A stretch of DNA of 64,000 nucleotides from Eriocheir sinensis (GCF_024679095.1 NW_026111820.1:728367-792366); one strand, 5' to 3'; shown: positions 42,881 to 55,030, counted from the first letter of the stretch. A program made the numbers and translations. The notes: a model not told the origin generated them from the sequence alone.

Positions 42881-44133
42881 ATGCCTTCGAACCTTAAATG
42901 TGACGTCTGTCCCGGACGATTTGCAGCTCAGTTCTTCCAGCTGAGTAAAACTTGCCGCCTCTGCGTTCAAAGATTACATCTTCAGAAGGCTGTGACTGAA
43001 TGGAAAGTCAAGCATAACGATCTTGAAAAGAAATTCGCAGCCCTTCAGGAATTTGTTTTAAGTAATGTGGCAGTGACTCCACCATCGATGGTGGAGAGGC
43101 CCTCCACTGAGACTGTGCCCTCTCAAGACGACCCTCCTGCTTTACGGGAAGACGTGTTACCTGCCTCACAGGTTGACTCCCAGCCTGCCTCACAGGCTAA
43201 CCCCCAGCCTGCCTCACAGGCTAACCCCCAGCCTGCCTCACAGGCTAACCCCCAGCCTACCTCACAGGCTAACCCCCAGCCTGCCTCACAGGACAACCGC
43301 CACCTGCCTCACAGGCTGACCCCCAGCCTGCCTCACAGGCTGACCCCCAGCCTGCCTCACAGGCTAACCCCCAGCCTGCTTCACAGGCTAACTCGTAGCC
43401 TGCCTCACAGGACAGCTTCCAGCCTGCCCCACTTAATGCTTCTCTTCCTGCTTTACAGGATGTCGGGTTCCAACCTGTAAGGAATGGAGCCAAACCGAAG
43501 AAGGCAACCAAGGATCTACTGACCCCCACTACCTTCAATAGGTTCCAGGTGCTGGCAGACACCATGGAGGATGAGTTCGAGACTCGCCTAGTTGGGGACT
43601 CCATGGTGCGTGGCCAGCTGGTTGAGTTCTGTGGTCGTTCATCAAATGGCCGCAGAAAACGTTACTGCTATCCAGGTGCCAGACTGGATGACATCACCGC
43701 AGCGTGCGATGATGTCACGAGAAATGCCGACCGAAACACCCTCTTTGTCATTCACGCGGGGACAAATGACGTAAAGACAACCCATTCTGAGGAACTGCTT
43801 GAGAAATATCGCCGCATGATCAAGCGGTATAAACGCAAAACGGATACCAGTAACATCATAATCTCAGGAATCCTCCCGAGTGTCGGTGCCGAATCTAGCT
43901 TTTACAGTAAGGCCTTCAGCACAAACAACAGACTTCAGTCCCTTTGCTCACAAGAAAACGTCCAGTTCGCTAACTTATGGAACAGTTTTTACTACGATTC
44001 AGGCTTGTTCCTTCCTGATGGCATCCACTTAAACCCTGTTGGAGCAGTCCGTTTCGGGAGGCTGCTCTGTGACCAGGTGGCTCTTCAAAAGCCAAAAAAC
44101 GCGGAGGCGAGAACACCAGCAGCTCCACCGTAA
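42881..44133 (+). pseudogene. LINE ORF1 with cysteine motif, 24-bp repeat array and esterase (broken)
   Basis: Starts MPSNLKCDVCPGRFAAQFF with a C-X2-C...C-X2-C zinc-binding pattern, then a predicted helix (VTEWKVKHNDLEKKFAALQE). A tandem 24-bp repeat at about 43,165-43,390 encodes PQPASQAN units. Within the array the frame shifts near 43,300, and a CAG-to-TAG stop occurs near 43,396. The esterase part resumes: TRLVGDSMVRGQ (GDS), HAGTNDVK and DGIHLNPVG (Asp/His), ending at 44,133. The repeat array probably caused the frame change by unequal copying. Confidence 0.8.
43160..43420 (+). repeat. 24-bp tandem repeat in LINE ORF1
   Basis: About ten copies of CAGGCTAACCCCCAGCCTGCCTCA and close variants (CAGGCTGAC..., CAGGACAAC...). 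It is a coding minisatellite in the linker between the zinc motif and the esterase. Confidence 0.93.
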
Positions 44134-44169
44134 GGGAGCACTCAACCCGCGAAACCCCCGACTCGAATC

Positions 44170-46960
44170 ACATTAAAGCTTGCTATGTAAACGCTCGTAG
44201 CCTACGTAACAAATTTGAAGACTTAGAAGTCCTCGCGGCTACAAATCATTATCACATCATCGGAGTCACAGAATCTTGGATAGACACTTCAAATAGCCAT
44301 TTCATTGTGGAATATAGATTACCGGGTTATACCATCTTTAGTCATGAAAGAGAGAACAGACAGGGTGAAGGCGTTATCTTTTATATCCACAACTCTCTCC
44401 ATCCAGTATCCGTGAAAACAGATATTATAACCAATGTAGACACGGTCTTCATTGAAATTAAAAATAAATCTCGTAAAATAGTAATTGGACTTATCTACAG
44501 ACCGCCAAGGCAGACTCTTGATATCGACCACGCATTAAGTGAATTATTATTAGAAACAAGTAGCAGTTGCGAGGCAGTAATTGTTGGGGACTTTAACTTG
44601 CCAGTGAAAAGATGGGGTGAACCGATGAACTGTCATACGGGGCTCGACCTGTACACAAATTTACTAAAAAGTGATTTGCATCAACACGTTCAAGAACCGA
44701 CTCGGGAAAATAATATACTTGACCTTATCTTTTCAACGACAGCTGATCTAGTTAACGAAGTAAATGTTGGTCCAATTTTTAGTTCTAGCGATCACCGAAC
44801 AATCACATTCAGCATCAATATGAAAGAAAGTAAAGTAACTCCTAGTAAAGAAAAGGTGCCTGATTATCAGAGAGCGAATTTCGTAGGACTCCGATCATTT
44901 CTAAATACTTCTGACTGGACTGAAATCTCGGCGGAAACAGATACTGATAAATCTTGGGGGGCCTTCACCACAATATTGAACAATGCCATAAGCATATGCG
45001 TACCCTATCGTAACAGACGTTCAGCTTTTAAGAAGAAACCCAAATGGTGGAATAACGAAACTCAAAATAGCCTATCTCTTAAAAAAACCGTATACAGTAG
45101 ATACATATCAACTCAGAGTGAGACTGACAAACTAGAGTTGGACAGAATTCGCCGCGAAACCAAGAAATTAATAAAACGAAGCAAGAAAAATCTTGAAGAA
45201 TATATAGCGGAAACAAGTAAATCTAATCCTAAAGAATTTTTTAGCTATGTAAATAATAAAAAGTCACTCACTTGTGGTATCGGACCGCTTGCTAATGATA
45301 GTGGAAACCACACGAACGATGAAAATGAAATGGCTACAATCCTAAATAACTTTTTCGCATCCGTATTTGCCTACGAAAATTGTTTATCACCTCAACCGCC
45401 GGAGGTCAGAAGGACCGAAAAGATGTTAAGTGTCGTGCTCATCGTAGAAAGTGGCATTTTACGCACAATTGAAAAGATTAAAGTAAGCAAAGCTCCTGGT
45501 CCAGACAAAATTACCCCTAGGGTCTTAAAAGAAATCAACCATCAAATTTGTAAACCGCTCTCCATCATATTCAATAAATCTTTAACAGCTGGAAAAGTTC
45601 CGTCGGATTGGTAACTTGCAAATGTCACACCAATTTTCAAAAAGGGGGACAAGTCTCATCCACGAAACTATCGACCAATTAGCCTGACATCGATTGTTTG
45701 TAAGTTAATGGAGACTATCATTCGCGACAATAAGGTGAAATTCTTCGAAGAAAATAATATAATAAATAATTCGGAACATGGCTTCCGTACGAAACGTTCG
45801 TATTTGACCAAATTGATTTTTTTCATTATATTTTTGAGGTGTTCGATGAAAGCAGATCAGTAGATATCATATATCTGGATTTTCAAAAGGCATTTGATAA
45901 GGTCCCCCACCAACGATTGCTCAGCAAACTATTGGCGCACGGTATCTCGGGTAACATTCACAAATGGCTTGTGGACTGGCTCTCTGAGCGGAAACAGAGT
46001 AGTTCTAAACGGTTTTACATCTAACTGGCTCGACGTCAGAAGCGGCGTACCTCAGGGATCAGTGCTTGGCCCCATGCGCTTCTTAATTTATGTTAATGAT
46101 ATCGATGATGGGCTCACTTGCAAAGTATCAAAATTTGCTGATGACGCAAAAATTGCAAGTAAAGTAACTGCGACACTCGACGAAGAAGCTTTACAATCAG
46201 ATATAGATCGACTTGCACGTTGGGCCAATCAATGGCAAATGAAATTTAACGTTGACAAATGTAAAGTGTTGCACATCGGAAAAAATAACAATCGCGTTCG
46301 GTACGTAATGAATGGCCAACAACTTTCTGCAGTAAGTAAAGAAAAGGATCTTGGAATCACTATATCAAGCGATTTAAAGCCCAGTCAGCATTGTTCAGAG
46401 GTAGTTAAAACTGCAAACAAATTGGTTGGCTTCATCGGATGAGTCTTTAATAATAAATCGGAAAAAGTAATATTAAAACTGTATAATTCGTTGGTTCGAC
46501 CCCGTCTAGAGTACCGTGTACAGTTTTGGTCTCCCTACTACAGAAAAGACATAGAAAAGTTGGAATGGGTTCAACGAAGAGTAACAAAGATGATTCCTAG
46601 GTTGAGAAATTTGTCATATGAACAAAGGCTTAGAGAAGTAGATTTATTCAGCCTATCAAAACGAAGAATGCGAGGCGATCTAATTGAAGTGTTTAAAATG
46701 TTTAAAGGATTCAGTGATATTAATGCGGAAGATTACTTTACAATTGATCGATCAAATAGAACAAGAAGAAATCACAATTTGAAGATAAGTGGTAAAAGAT
46801 TCTCGTCGCACGAAGCTAAACACTTCATCTTCAATCGCGTTGTTAATGTTTGGAACTCTCTACCCTGTGATGTCGTTGATAGTACAACAGTTACGGCCTT
46901 CAAGAATAGATTAGACAAGTGTTTTGAATCCAACCAGCAACTAAGATATTACTCATTGTC
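44170..46960 (+). pseudogene. LINE ORF2: endonuclease-reverse transcriptase (two stops, frameshifts)
   Basis: The endonuclease from about 44,175 shows VNARSLRNKFEDL, VTESWIDT, YRPPRQT, VGDFNLPVKRW and SSSDHRTI. The linker has KWWNNETQ. The RT begins with KAPGPDKITPRVLKE and is stopped by TAA at 45,612 directly after VPSDW (where related copies have WK). It continues [44 protein letters not shown] and KFADDAK. A second stop, TGA at 46,440, interrupts the GFIG-VFNNKSE segment. The C-terminal segment (YRVQFWSPYYRKD, RRVTKMIPRLR, WNSLPCDVV) ends at 46,964. Frameshifts also occur near 45,830 and 46,000. The endonuclease is the best preserved in the window. Confidence 0.87.
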
Positions 46961-47059
46961 GTAACAACGTTAAGTTCTTTCGAATATTGGTGTCCTTGTC
47001 CGCTTTTATCGCCCGGTTAGTGGTAGCAGTAATGGTAGTTCTTTCCTCTTTAGACTTCT

Positions 47060-48692
47060 TCCAAGGTATATATAATAACTGGGATGCCCATATCCCCAGT
47101 GATGTTATATACCTGGACTTTCAGAAAGCCTTCGACAAGGTACCGCACGAGCGACTCCTTAAGAAACTGCACTCGGCGGGCATTGGAGCCAGTCTGATCG
47201 CGTGGATGAGATATTGGCTCACCGACAGAAAACAACGAGTACTACTAAACGGACAGCCTTCCGATTGGCTTCCAGTCACTAGTGGAGTGCCTCAAGGGTC
47301 AGTGCTGGGACCCATTCTCTTCATCATATATATCAACGACCTCGAAGCAGGATTGAAATCAACAATATCGAAATTTGCTGATGATACCAAGGTGGGTGGA
47401 AAGGCCCTCACAAAGACCGACTGCGAAACCATTCAGAAAGACCTCAATCACATTATCGAATGGTCAGAAAAATGGCAAAATGTCCTTTAATGTTTACAAA
47501 TGCAAAGTCATGCACATTGGGTCCAGAAATAGTAACCACACATACATCATGAATGGGAGACCTCTGCAAGCGATGCAGGAGGAAAAGGATCTTGGAGTCA
47601 CTGTCAGCAGTGACCTGAAACACGCGAATCACTGTAAAAAAGCCTACAACAAAGCCAACACTATGCTCGGGTTCATAGCGAGGAACTTCGAGTGTAAAAC
47701 GCCAGACGTGATGCTAGCCTTGTATAATTCCATGGTAAGACCGCACCTCGAATATGCAGTCCAGCTCTGGTCTCCTAATTACAGAAAGGACATTGATTTA
47801 TTGAAAAGGATTCAACAGCGCGCCACAAAGATGATTCCAACCTTAAGGGCTCAACCGTACAAGGAACGACTCAAGCGACTCAATCTCTTTACATTGGAGA
47901 AAAGGCGCCTGCGAGGGGATATGATTTAAGTCTTCAAGTATCTGAAAAACTTCAATAACGTCGATTACTCCAAATTCTTTGAACTGCAAACCAACCCAAG
48001 AACTAGAAATAACGGCTTACCCATTCAGTCGAGTCGATGAAACACAGACATCGGAAGGAGTTTCTTTTCAAACCGAGTCATTCGTCACTGGAACAATCTT
48101 CCTTCAGAAGTAGTAAATGCAAATACCATCAACTCCTTCAAATATAGAATCGACCGTCACTTCGCTGCGTCAGGAGTGAGCTGAATATTGAGGTACATAT
48201 TTTCAGACAGATTGCAGCAAGACCTCAACCTATATTCATATAATTCTCCCCTACAACCTAGATTGCAAGTATCGTAAGTCAACAATAGAGTACAGCAACA
48301 GTTAATGTCCGCATGACAGGTGGAGTGAGGTGTGGGTGCAGTAAGGTGACAGGTTACTGGTGCCGTGCCTAGTACCGCCGGTAAAACGAGGATCAAGCCT
48401 CTACCTGTGCCCCTGAAACTACACCTCACCCACCGTGAGTATTGGGGGGGATTCTGGGGCTGCCCTGTGTAGGCCACTCGTCCTAACACAGTCTCCGTGT
48501 ATTTCTATGTTCTTGTATCTGTTCCTCAATATCGAGGTGCTTTTCATCTGCTCCTCAATGTCGAGGTGCTTTCATCTGCTCCCCAGGCCCCAAGTGGCTG
48601 TCGAGCAGATTAAATCACCAAAGCGGGCAACCACGTAATGAGCCAATAGGCTTTCTGTTGCCTGCATTTCCATGTTTCCATGTTTCCATGTT
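47060..48692 (+). mobile_element. 5'-truncated CR1-like LINE (family B)
   Basis: Coding starts inside the RT at [19 protein letters not shown] (47,100), then [14 protein letters not shown] and KFADDTKVGG. A frameshift follows near 47,485, then KCKVMHIG, EEKDLGVTVSSDLKH, LVRPHLEYAVQLWSPNYRKD-like and LEKRRLRGDMI; a TAA stop sits at 47,927. It ends near 48,183. The 3' untranslated region is interrupted by a family D tail (48,300-48,515) and finishes in TTTCCATGTTTCCATGTTTC repeats at 48,668-48,692. Confidence 0.87.
48300..48515 (+). mobile_element. Family D LINE 3'-UTR fragment nested in a family B LINE
   Basis: Matches the 3' end of the LINE at 55,000-58,995: GCAGTAAGG(T/A)GACAGG, AACGAGGATCAAGCCTCTAC, CACC(G/C)TGAGTA...GGGGGGGATTCT and GCTGCCCTGTGTAG(G/A)CCACT. 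The terminal TATGTTCTTGTA resembles the family's tandem end. It was inserted after the family B copy. Confidence 0.8.
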
Positions 48693-49080
48693 TCCTACAT
48701 AATTTCCATGCAGTTTTTCCATGCTGCATGGTTCTTTTTCCTTTCCTGACAGCTTTGGCTGGAGGGATGAGGGGGTGGGGAGGAGCTTTCGCCTTTGCTG
48801 TCCTTCATCTTCCACCTTTGATTAGATAGTTAGTGTAGCTTGTCACAAACAGCCTCGTCAGGACCAGCAGGTCTGCTGTTGTTTGTTCTTCCTTTGTGTT
48901 CCTTTGTGTTCCTCTGTACCTGCCACCACTTTGAACCAGTCTGCATCCTCTTCCTCTTTTTCTTCCTCCTCCTCCTCCAATATCCACCAAAAACACTTCC
49001 ATCTCTCCTCCATTTCCCTCAGTGTGCTGCCAACTTCTGCTAATCTCCATGTTCTTCAATCCTACCAATTTCCTTCTCCT
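48693..49080 (+). mobile_element. LINE 3'-UTR fragment plus pyrimidine-rich tract
   Basis: 48,700-48,910 (TTTCCATGC...GGCTGGAGGGA...GCCTTCGCCTTTGCTGT...GGACCAGCAGGTCTG) matches 49,795-50,015, the tail of the truncated LINE downstream. It ends in TTTGTGTTCC repeats. After 48,940 the sequence is CT-rich. Confidence 0.65.
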
Positions 49081-49090
49081 CCTCCTCCTT

Positions 49091-49121
<31 letters not shown>

Positions 49122-50017
49122 GAACATGGGAAATGGATTTCAATATTGAAAAGTGCAAGGTTATGCATATCGGAATCAACAACGATCGTATTCATTATCA
49201 AATTAACGGAGTGCGACTTTCTGAAGCCAGCAAAGAAAAAGATCTTTTAGTAATAATTTCGAACGATTTTAATTAAACCGAGTCAACATTGCACAGAAGT
49301 AGTAAAAACTGCCAACAAACTGATCGGATTTATTGGTCGTACATTTGAACATAAATCAGAAAAGTAATATTGACACTGTACAACTCGTTAGTTCGCCCAC
49401 ATCTTTAACTACTAAAATGATCCTTAGAATGCAAAATAAACCGTACGAAGACAGACTTAAAGAACTGAACTTATTCAGCTTATCAAAGTGCAGGCTAAGA
49501 GTTGACCTTATCGAAGTATTTAAAATGTTCAAGGGATTCGACAACGTTAGTGTTCATGGTTATTTTACAGTCTCTCAATCAAGCGTAACAAAAAACAATG
49601 GATACAAATATCAAGGAAGCGTTACACTTCTTCTTCAACCGTGTCATCAATGTATGGAATGGCCTGCCTCAAAACGTCGTCGAAAGCGAAACTATTTGCA
49701 CGTTCAAAAGCCGACTAGACAAATATTTAAAAGCTAACCCGAACATCCGCTATTTTGCTCCGGTCTAAGAGAAAGTTGTCGTGTATGATCTCCCTTCTAT
49801 CCATATAAAATTCCATTGTAGTTTTTCTATGCTAAATGGTATTCTTCCTTTTCGTGCCAGCCTCGGCTGGAGGGACTAGTGGGAGGGGGGGAGCCTTCGC
49901 CTTTGCTGTTCTGTGTCTCTGACTCGTAGATTAGAGTAGATGGTTGCAACAACAAACAGCCTAGTTAGAACCAAGAGGTCTGTTGCTGTTTGCTTTTCCT
50001 TTGTACTTCTTTGTTCT
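49081..50017 (+). mobile_element. 5'-truncated CR1-like LINE fragment
   Basis: A (CTC)n/(CTA)n tract (49,075-49,122) is followed by MDFNIEKCKVMHIGINNDRI and EASKEKDLLVIISNDF, then frameshifted NKLIGFIGRTFEHKS-like and RMQNKPYEDRLKELNLFSLS, RLRVDLIEVFKMFKGF and the final FKSRLDKYLK region near 49,735. The coding part is closest to the element at 42,881. The 3' tail is shared with 48,700-48,910. Confidence 0.8.
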
Positions 50018-50040
50018 ACTACTACTACTACTACTACTAC

Positions 50041-50096
<56 letters not shown>

Positions 50097-50197
50097 TTAC
50101 TAGTACTCCCCCCCACCCATACCGCGCGGTCGGGACACCCACACTGTTACTGCAGAATAATCAACGAGACCCAAATTATTATCGGACTCAGCCATTT

Positions 50198-50287
<90 letters not shown>

Positions 50288-50330
50288 GTGTCGCTGCACT
50301 CAATACAACGTTGAATGTTATATAAAACAT

Positions 50331-50400
<70 letters not shown>
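50018..50400. repeat. Microsatellite cluster: (CTA)n, (TAA)n, (GT)n, (GA)n, (CA)n
   Basis: (CTA)8 then (TAA)~19 at 50,018-50,098; (GT)n joined to (GA)n at 50,200-50,285; (CA)n at 50,334-50,400. Only about 100 bp of unique sequence lies among them. Confidence 0.96.
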
Positions 50401-50403
<3 letters not shown>

Positions 50404-50503
50404 TTACCTCATCCCTACTGTCCTATTAAAGCCACTTCATCCGTCTCTCTAGGTACAGGTGTTTAATTATACAGGTGTACAGGCTCGAATACGAACAGAT
50501 AAA

Positions 50504-50667
50504 GCCCCAGTCACACTGACTTTACAACCTAATAACGACAATCAGCGACCTGTAATTCGCGGGAGGTCGCACAGGGTCGTGACTGTGATCGGCATGTGTC
50601 TCCGACCCCCTACGATCAAAAAGATCATCTTGAGGTTTTCGGTGCTGCACTATAGCGTGACTGGGCC
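50504..50667. mobile_element. MITE candidate with short terminal inverted repeats
   Basis: GCCCCAGTCACACT at the left and AGCGTGACTGGGCC at the right are inverted near-matches (12 of 14). They bound 164 bp without coding capacity. No clear target-site duplication was found. Confidence 0.3.
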
Positions 50668-51570
50668 GCCGAACAGCAAATAATTTACATGACAAAATCT
50701 GCAGCCTATCACGGTTCAGCAGCATCCTTTGGAAACAGTTGAAATGACATGGAAAAAGATTGAGCCATTTTAAGCTGGTTTAAAAGAAAAGGCTGGCAAT
50801 GGGCACCTATAGAGGAAGGGAGTCGACAGAGGAAAGAGACGGAAGAAAGGATGATGGAAGAGAAGGAAAAGGACGCTGCAAAAAAGATGAAGTGTTTGAA
50901 CAGACACAAGCTAGGAGGGAACACGTCAGGCTTCGTATGGTGCGGTTTCATTAGATATACATGACGGCTACGGGAAAGGAGTAGAAATATCAAACGGTTG
51001 AATGTATTGGAAGATAGAGATAGTAACCGTAAGGAAATATAAAGACAAATAAATAGAAAGTGAGATAAGTAGAGGAATTCATTATAGGAGGAAAAGAAGA
51101 AAAAGGTCAGTAGATACAGACCTATGAAAATACTTGCATTTACACATAGCTTGAAAGATGAACTAGTATGAATATAACGTAGAATCACGTGAATCGTCTG
51201 TGGCTAAGAAAAAGAGAAAATAAAGCAAGGAAAAAACTTTGTCACTGTAACAGAAAAGAAAAGAAAGAGTAAAAAGTAAAAGTTATAGAAGTAAAATTTG
51301 AGCAAAAAGTACAATAAGTAAAATAAAAAAAAAAGATTGAAAGAGACTTTGTTACTGTCAGTATAAAAGAAAAACAGTAAAAAAGAGATAACAAAGGAAG
51401 AAAAAGACTCGCTGTAAAAAGCAAAGAAAATGAAGCTAACCAGCCCGAGGCGCCGTTGTCCTTCGATGCTGCGACCAGAGAAAGGAATTTGTGTTGCTTT
51501 ATTGAATTAGTGGCCGACCCCCCTCCTCCTCCTCCGGCTCCTCCTCTTCCTCTACCTCCTCCTCCTCCTC
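50668..51570. other. No gene recognised
   Basis: Purine-rich (AAAG, GAAGG) sequence followed by CTC trinucleotide runs (51,520-51,580). Minus-strand frames are low complexity. Confidence 0.4.
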
Positions 51571-51577
51571 CTCCTCC

Positions 51578-51850
51578 TGGAGGGATTGTGGTGCAGTGGT
51601 TAGCACACTCGGCTCTCAACCGAGAGAGCCCGGGCTCGATTCCTGGGCGGAGTGGAAAAATTTGGGCGGCTCTTCCGATACCCTACGCCCATGTCCACCC
51701 AGCATTGAATGGGTACCAGGTGTTAATCGGGGGTTGTGTCCCGTCTCCTGGGATCTGTTCCCTTCTCCTATAGTTCCTTCTCGTTCTGTCTCTCCCCGGC
51801 ATATGACCACAGATGTTGCGCCGACTAAACGAAACTTTCCAAACTTTTTT
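51578..51850 (+). mobile_element. tRNA-derived SINE, third type (plus strand)
   Basis: Head: GTGCAGTGGTTAGCACACTC (box A, 51,591-51,610), an anticodon-arm-like CTCTCAACCGAGAG and box B GGGCTCGATTCC (51,633-51,644). A body with GGGTACCAGGTGTTAATCGG follows, and a 3' end GTTGCGCCGACTAAACGAAA leads into a T-rich stretch. It is unlike the SINEs at 15.3 and 32.4 kb. Confidence 0.72.
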
Positions 51851-52300
51851 TCCTCCTCATTCTCCTCCTCATTCTCTTTCTCCTACTGCTTCTTTTCTTC
51901 CTGTTCTTCCCTCACTACCACCCTCCACATCCCTCATGTTCTTCTCTGCTCTTATATCCCCTTCACTCCACCTCACCTCCCCTTCCACCACGCTCTTTTC
52001 CACTCTCCTAATCCTTCTGCCCTCACCACCCGTCTCCACCTCCCCTTCTCTGTTCGCTGTCCCTCCTCCACTTTACCACCCCTCCCCCCACGTCCTCTAC
52101 CCCCTTTCCTCCTCCTCCTCCTATCGCAGTCTCCTCACACCTTCCTGCCCCTCCTCTCCAACTAGTAATGCCCCTACTCCCCACAGCCCCTATTACCAGT
52201 CTCCAACCACTCCCCCCTCACTACACGCCCCCCTCCGCCCTCTTCCTTCTCCCCCCATAACGGACCTCGTGACAGCCTCGTTAGATCCAGGTTGAGTTAT
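51851..52300. repeat. C-rich pyrimidine tract
   Basis: CCT/CTC/CCAC low-complexity sequence directly after the SINE; open frames are composition artefacts. Confidence 0.75.
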
Positions 52301-53066
52301 TGGCGGATCTTTCCCTTTGAGTTTTCTTTTATATTTGTTTATTTCTTGTCGTTTTTAGCTAAGTATGACTGATATTTTTTTCTTTTTCTGTGACTTGGTT
52401 TATGTGTTATTTCCTCTCTGTTTTGTTCTTGTGCTCCGTGACTGTCTTGCTTGTTTGTTGCCTAATTCATTTTTTTACAAGATAGATTGTCGCTTCTTCT
52501 TCCTGGTGAAGTTGTTTATGTTGTTGTTTCGTGTGCAGCATTTCTCACACTTACAGGTCTGTTAATAATCACTCCCGGTAAATATTTTCATTACATTTAC
52601 TTAAATCTGGAAGAACAGGTTGTCCTTAATTTTCCAAACATTTATTACACAGTTAGCACACAGAGTCGAACTTGAATGGTTTCGTACACCGTTACGGTAA
52701 ATAAAACATAGTGTTCGCAATATCCTGTTTCATGTACAGGAAATAATACTTATTTGTAATGTAAAGAAAACGCAACTGATAGTAAAGAATATAGAGATAA
52801 AATTACTGGGAACATAACACAAGTAACCCAAGAGGGCCATGCAAGGCCACAGCAAAAAACATCAGGCACAGACATTGTGATATAACACAGACAATTCTTA
52901 CAATGACATGTCAGTTGACTGTGTAGGACTTGAATGTTGCCGAGCACGGGTGTGGTGCTGTCCACATTCACGAATCCTCCAACTTTGAACTTTTTTTTCT
53001 TCATCTCGTTTGAATCACATTCCGTTAATTGTGCTCCGCGGTCTTTCCGAGCCTGCTTTGACGTGC
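52301..53066. other. No protein gene; possible 3' UTR of the minus-strand exon
   Basis: It contains AATAAA on the minus strand at 52,641-52,646, about 420 bp beyond the stop at 53,067. No coding similarity. Confidence 0.35.
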
Positions 53067-53375
53067 TCAGCTTTCCTTAGCGGCGCCGTGATCCGAGTCG
53101 TCTGTGTCCTGACCTTTGCCCTTGGCCTTGGCCGTGATGGTAAGTGGCTTTCGCTGCGGACAAAACTCCTTCCTCAGCTCGACCATGTCCCCGGTGCCCC
53201 ATGACGGTGCCGAGGCTGTCGGCGTCCCCTTCTTCGGGTGATCCACCCGCACGTCGCGGCGGCCCTCCACCGCGGCGGGGTTTTGTAAGTTTCTGGCGCA
53301 ACAAGATAACTTGTCCACATCAGCGTCACTACACCAAGTTTTCCAGAATGGGACGTTTTCTGGTGGGTCAGCAGC
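53067..53375 (-). CDS. Possible terminal exon of a minus-strand gene, unknown product
   Basis: An open minus-strand frame of about 100 codons follows a (CT)n tract. It includes [50 protein letters not shown] and a lysine/aspartate-rich end before TGA at 53,067. GC-rich third positions (GCC, AAG, GAG) contrast with the surrounding AT-rich DNA and look like real coding sequence. A possible acceptor, CCACCAG|AAAACG, lies near 53,370. I do not recognise a family, and the + strand also has donor-like GTAAGT sites here, so strand choice is not certain. Confidence 0.35.
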   Translation of the reverse strand, partial: AADPPENVPFWKTWCSDADVDKLSCCARNLQNPAAVEGRRDVRVDHPKKGTPTASAPSWGTGDMVELRKEFCPQRKPLTITAKAKGKGQDTDDSDHGAAKES

Positions 53376-53379
53376 CACC

Positions 53380-53483
<104 letters not shown>

Positions 53484-53886
53484 AAGTTCGTAAGAAAAAC
53501 AGTATAAGAATGCTTCAAATTTTCCCTATTTCCAAGGATTTTTTATTTTATTTTGATCCAGCTTTATTTATTTATATTTCAACGATTTATTAACTCACTT
53601 GTGTTTATTTGTTTGTCTTTTTGTGCATTCTTTCTGCCCTATTTGTTTTTTTTAATACCTCTTTTTTATTCTTATGTTGACCTCACATGACCTCTCGTCA
53701 CCCGACTACCTTGGATACGTTACCTTTCTTTTTGCTACCTGTGCCACTCACGCTGCCCCCCCCCCCCCTCCACATACACACACACGCCAGACACCCCTCT
53801 ATTTTGCGTGCCCCCGTGCCTACGTCTGTCTTCGTCCATTGTCCGTGCTTTTTTCTTAACTTATCTGAGACTATTCTGAGGCTGTT

Positions 53887-54960
53887 TTGTCCCCTCACCC
53901 ACCTCACCTCACTTTACCTTACCTTACCTTACCTGATCTGACCTCACCTCACCTCACCTCACTTCGTATAAACTCACCTCACTTCATTTCACTTACCTTG
54001 CCTTGCCTTAATTCACTTTACTCTACCTCATCTCATCTTACCTGAGCTGACCTCACCTCACCTCACTTCATATCAACTCACCTCACTTCATTTCACTTAC
54101 TTTGCCTTGCCTTAACTCACCTTACTCTACCTTACCTTATCTTACCTGAGCTGATCTCACCTCACCTCACTTCATATCAACTCACCTCACTTCATTTCAC
54201 TTACTTTGCCTTGCCTTAACTCACCTTATTCTACCTTACCTTATCTTACCTGATCTAACCTCACCTCACCTCACCTTATATCAACGCACCTCACTTCACG
54301 GCATCTTACCTGCCTTGCCCACCTAGCCTCACCTTACTGTACTTTACCTTACCTTACCTTACCGTAATGCATCTCACCAAACCTTACTTCACCTTGCCTT
54401 ACCTTACCTCACCTCACTTTTCCTTTTCCTTCCTTTCCCTTCCCTTCCCTACCCTTACCTCTCCTCAACTCACCTCACATCACTTCACCTCACCTTACCA
54501 CACCTCACTTTTCTTTTCCTTCCTTCCTTCCTTTCCCTTCCCTTCCCTTACCTCTCCTCACTTCACATCACTTAACCTTACCTTACCTTACCTCACCTCA
54601 CTACGCCTCACCTTACCTTACCTCACCTTACTTCGCTTTGCCTTTCCTTACCTCTCCTCAACTCACCTCACCTCTCCTAACCTTACCTTACCTCACCTCA
54701 CTTCGCCTTACCTAACCTTATCTTACCGCACCTCACTTCACCTGAAGTTACCTTAACTCAATTCACTTCACCTCACCGTGCTTTTCCTTACCTTACCTTA
54801 CCTCAGCTCACTTAAATCTCATCTTGGTTTCCTTTACTTTATCTATTATCTCAACTCACCTCACTTACCTGACCTGACCTCATTTCGACTCAACACAAAT
54901 CAATTTACCTTACCTTACCTGCCTGAACTGAACACAATGCACCTTACCTTATCTTACACT
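53887..54960. repeat. CCTTA/CCTCA pentanucleotide satellite with 104-bp higher-order unit
   Basis: Imperfect (ACCTT)n and (ACCTC)n over about 1 kb. The string ACTTC(G/A)TAT recurs at 53,961, 54,065 and 54,169 and, diverged, near 54,273, giving a 104-bp higher-order period. The pentamer is not the arthropod telomeric CCTAA. Frames such as polyTSPY are artefacts. The array ends at the 5' side of a LINE. Confidence 0.9.
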
Positions 54961-55030
54961 CCTTAATCTTTCAGTTCACCTCGGGTCTTCAAGGTGATAG
55001 GACGTGCTCTGACTAGCTCTTGGGTTGACC

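Larger units (their letters stand above)
42881..46985 (+). mobile_element. CR1-like LINE (second esterase-type element), nearly full length, inactive
   Basis: Same architecture as 10,439-14,430 but a different, well-diverged lineage: cysteine-motif plus esterase ORF1, then endonuclease-RT ORF2. Its 3' end abuts another 5'-truncated LINE near 47,060. Lesions in both ORFs are described in the separate entries. Confidence 0.85.
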
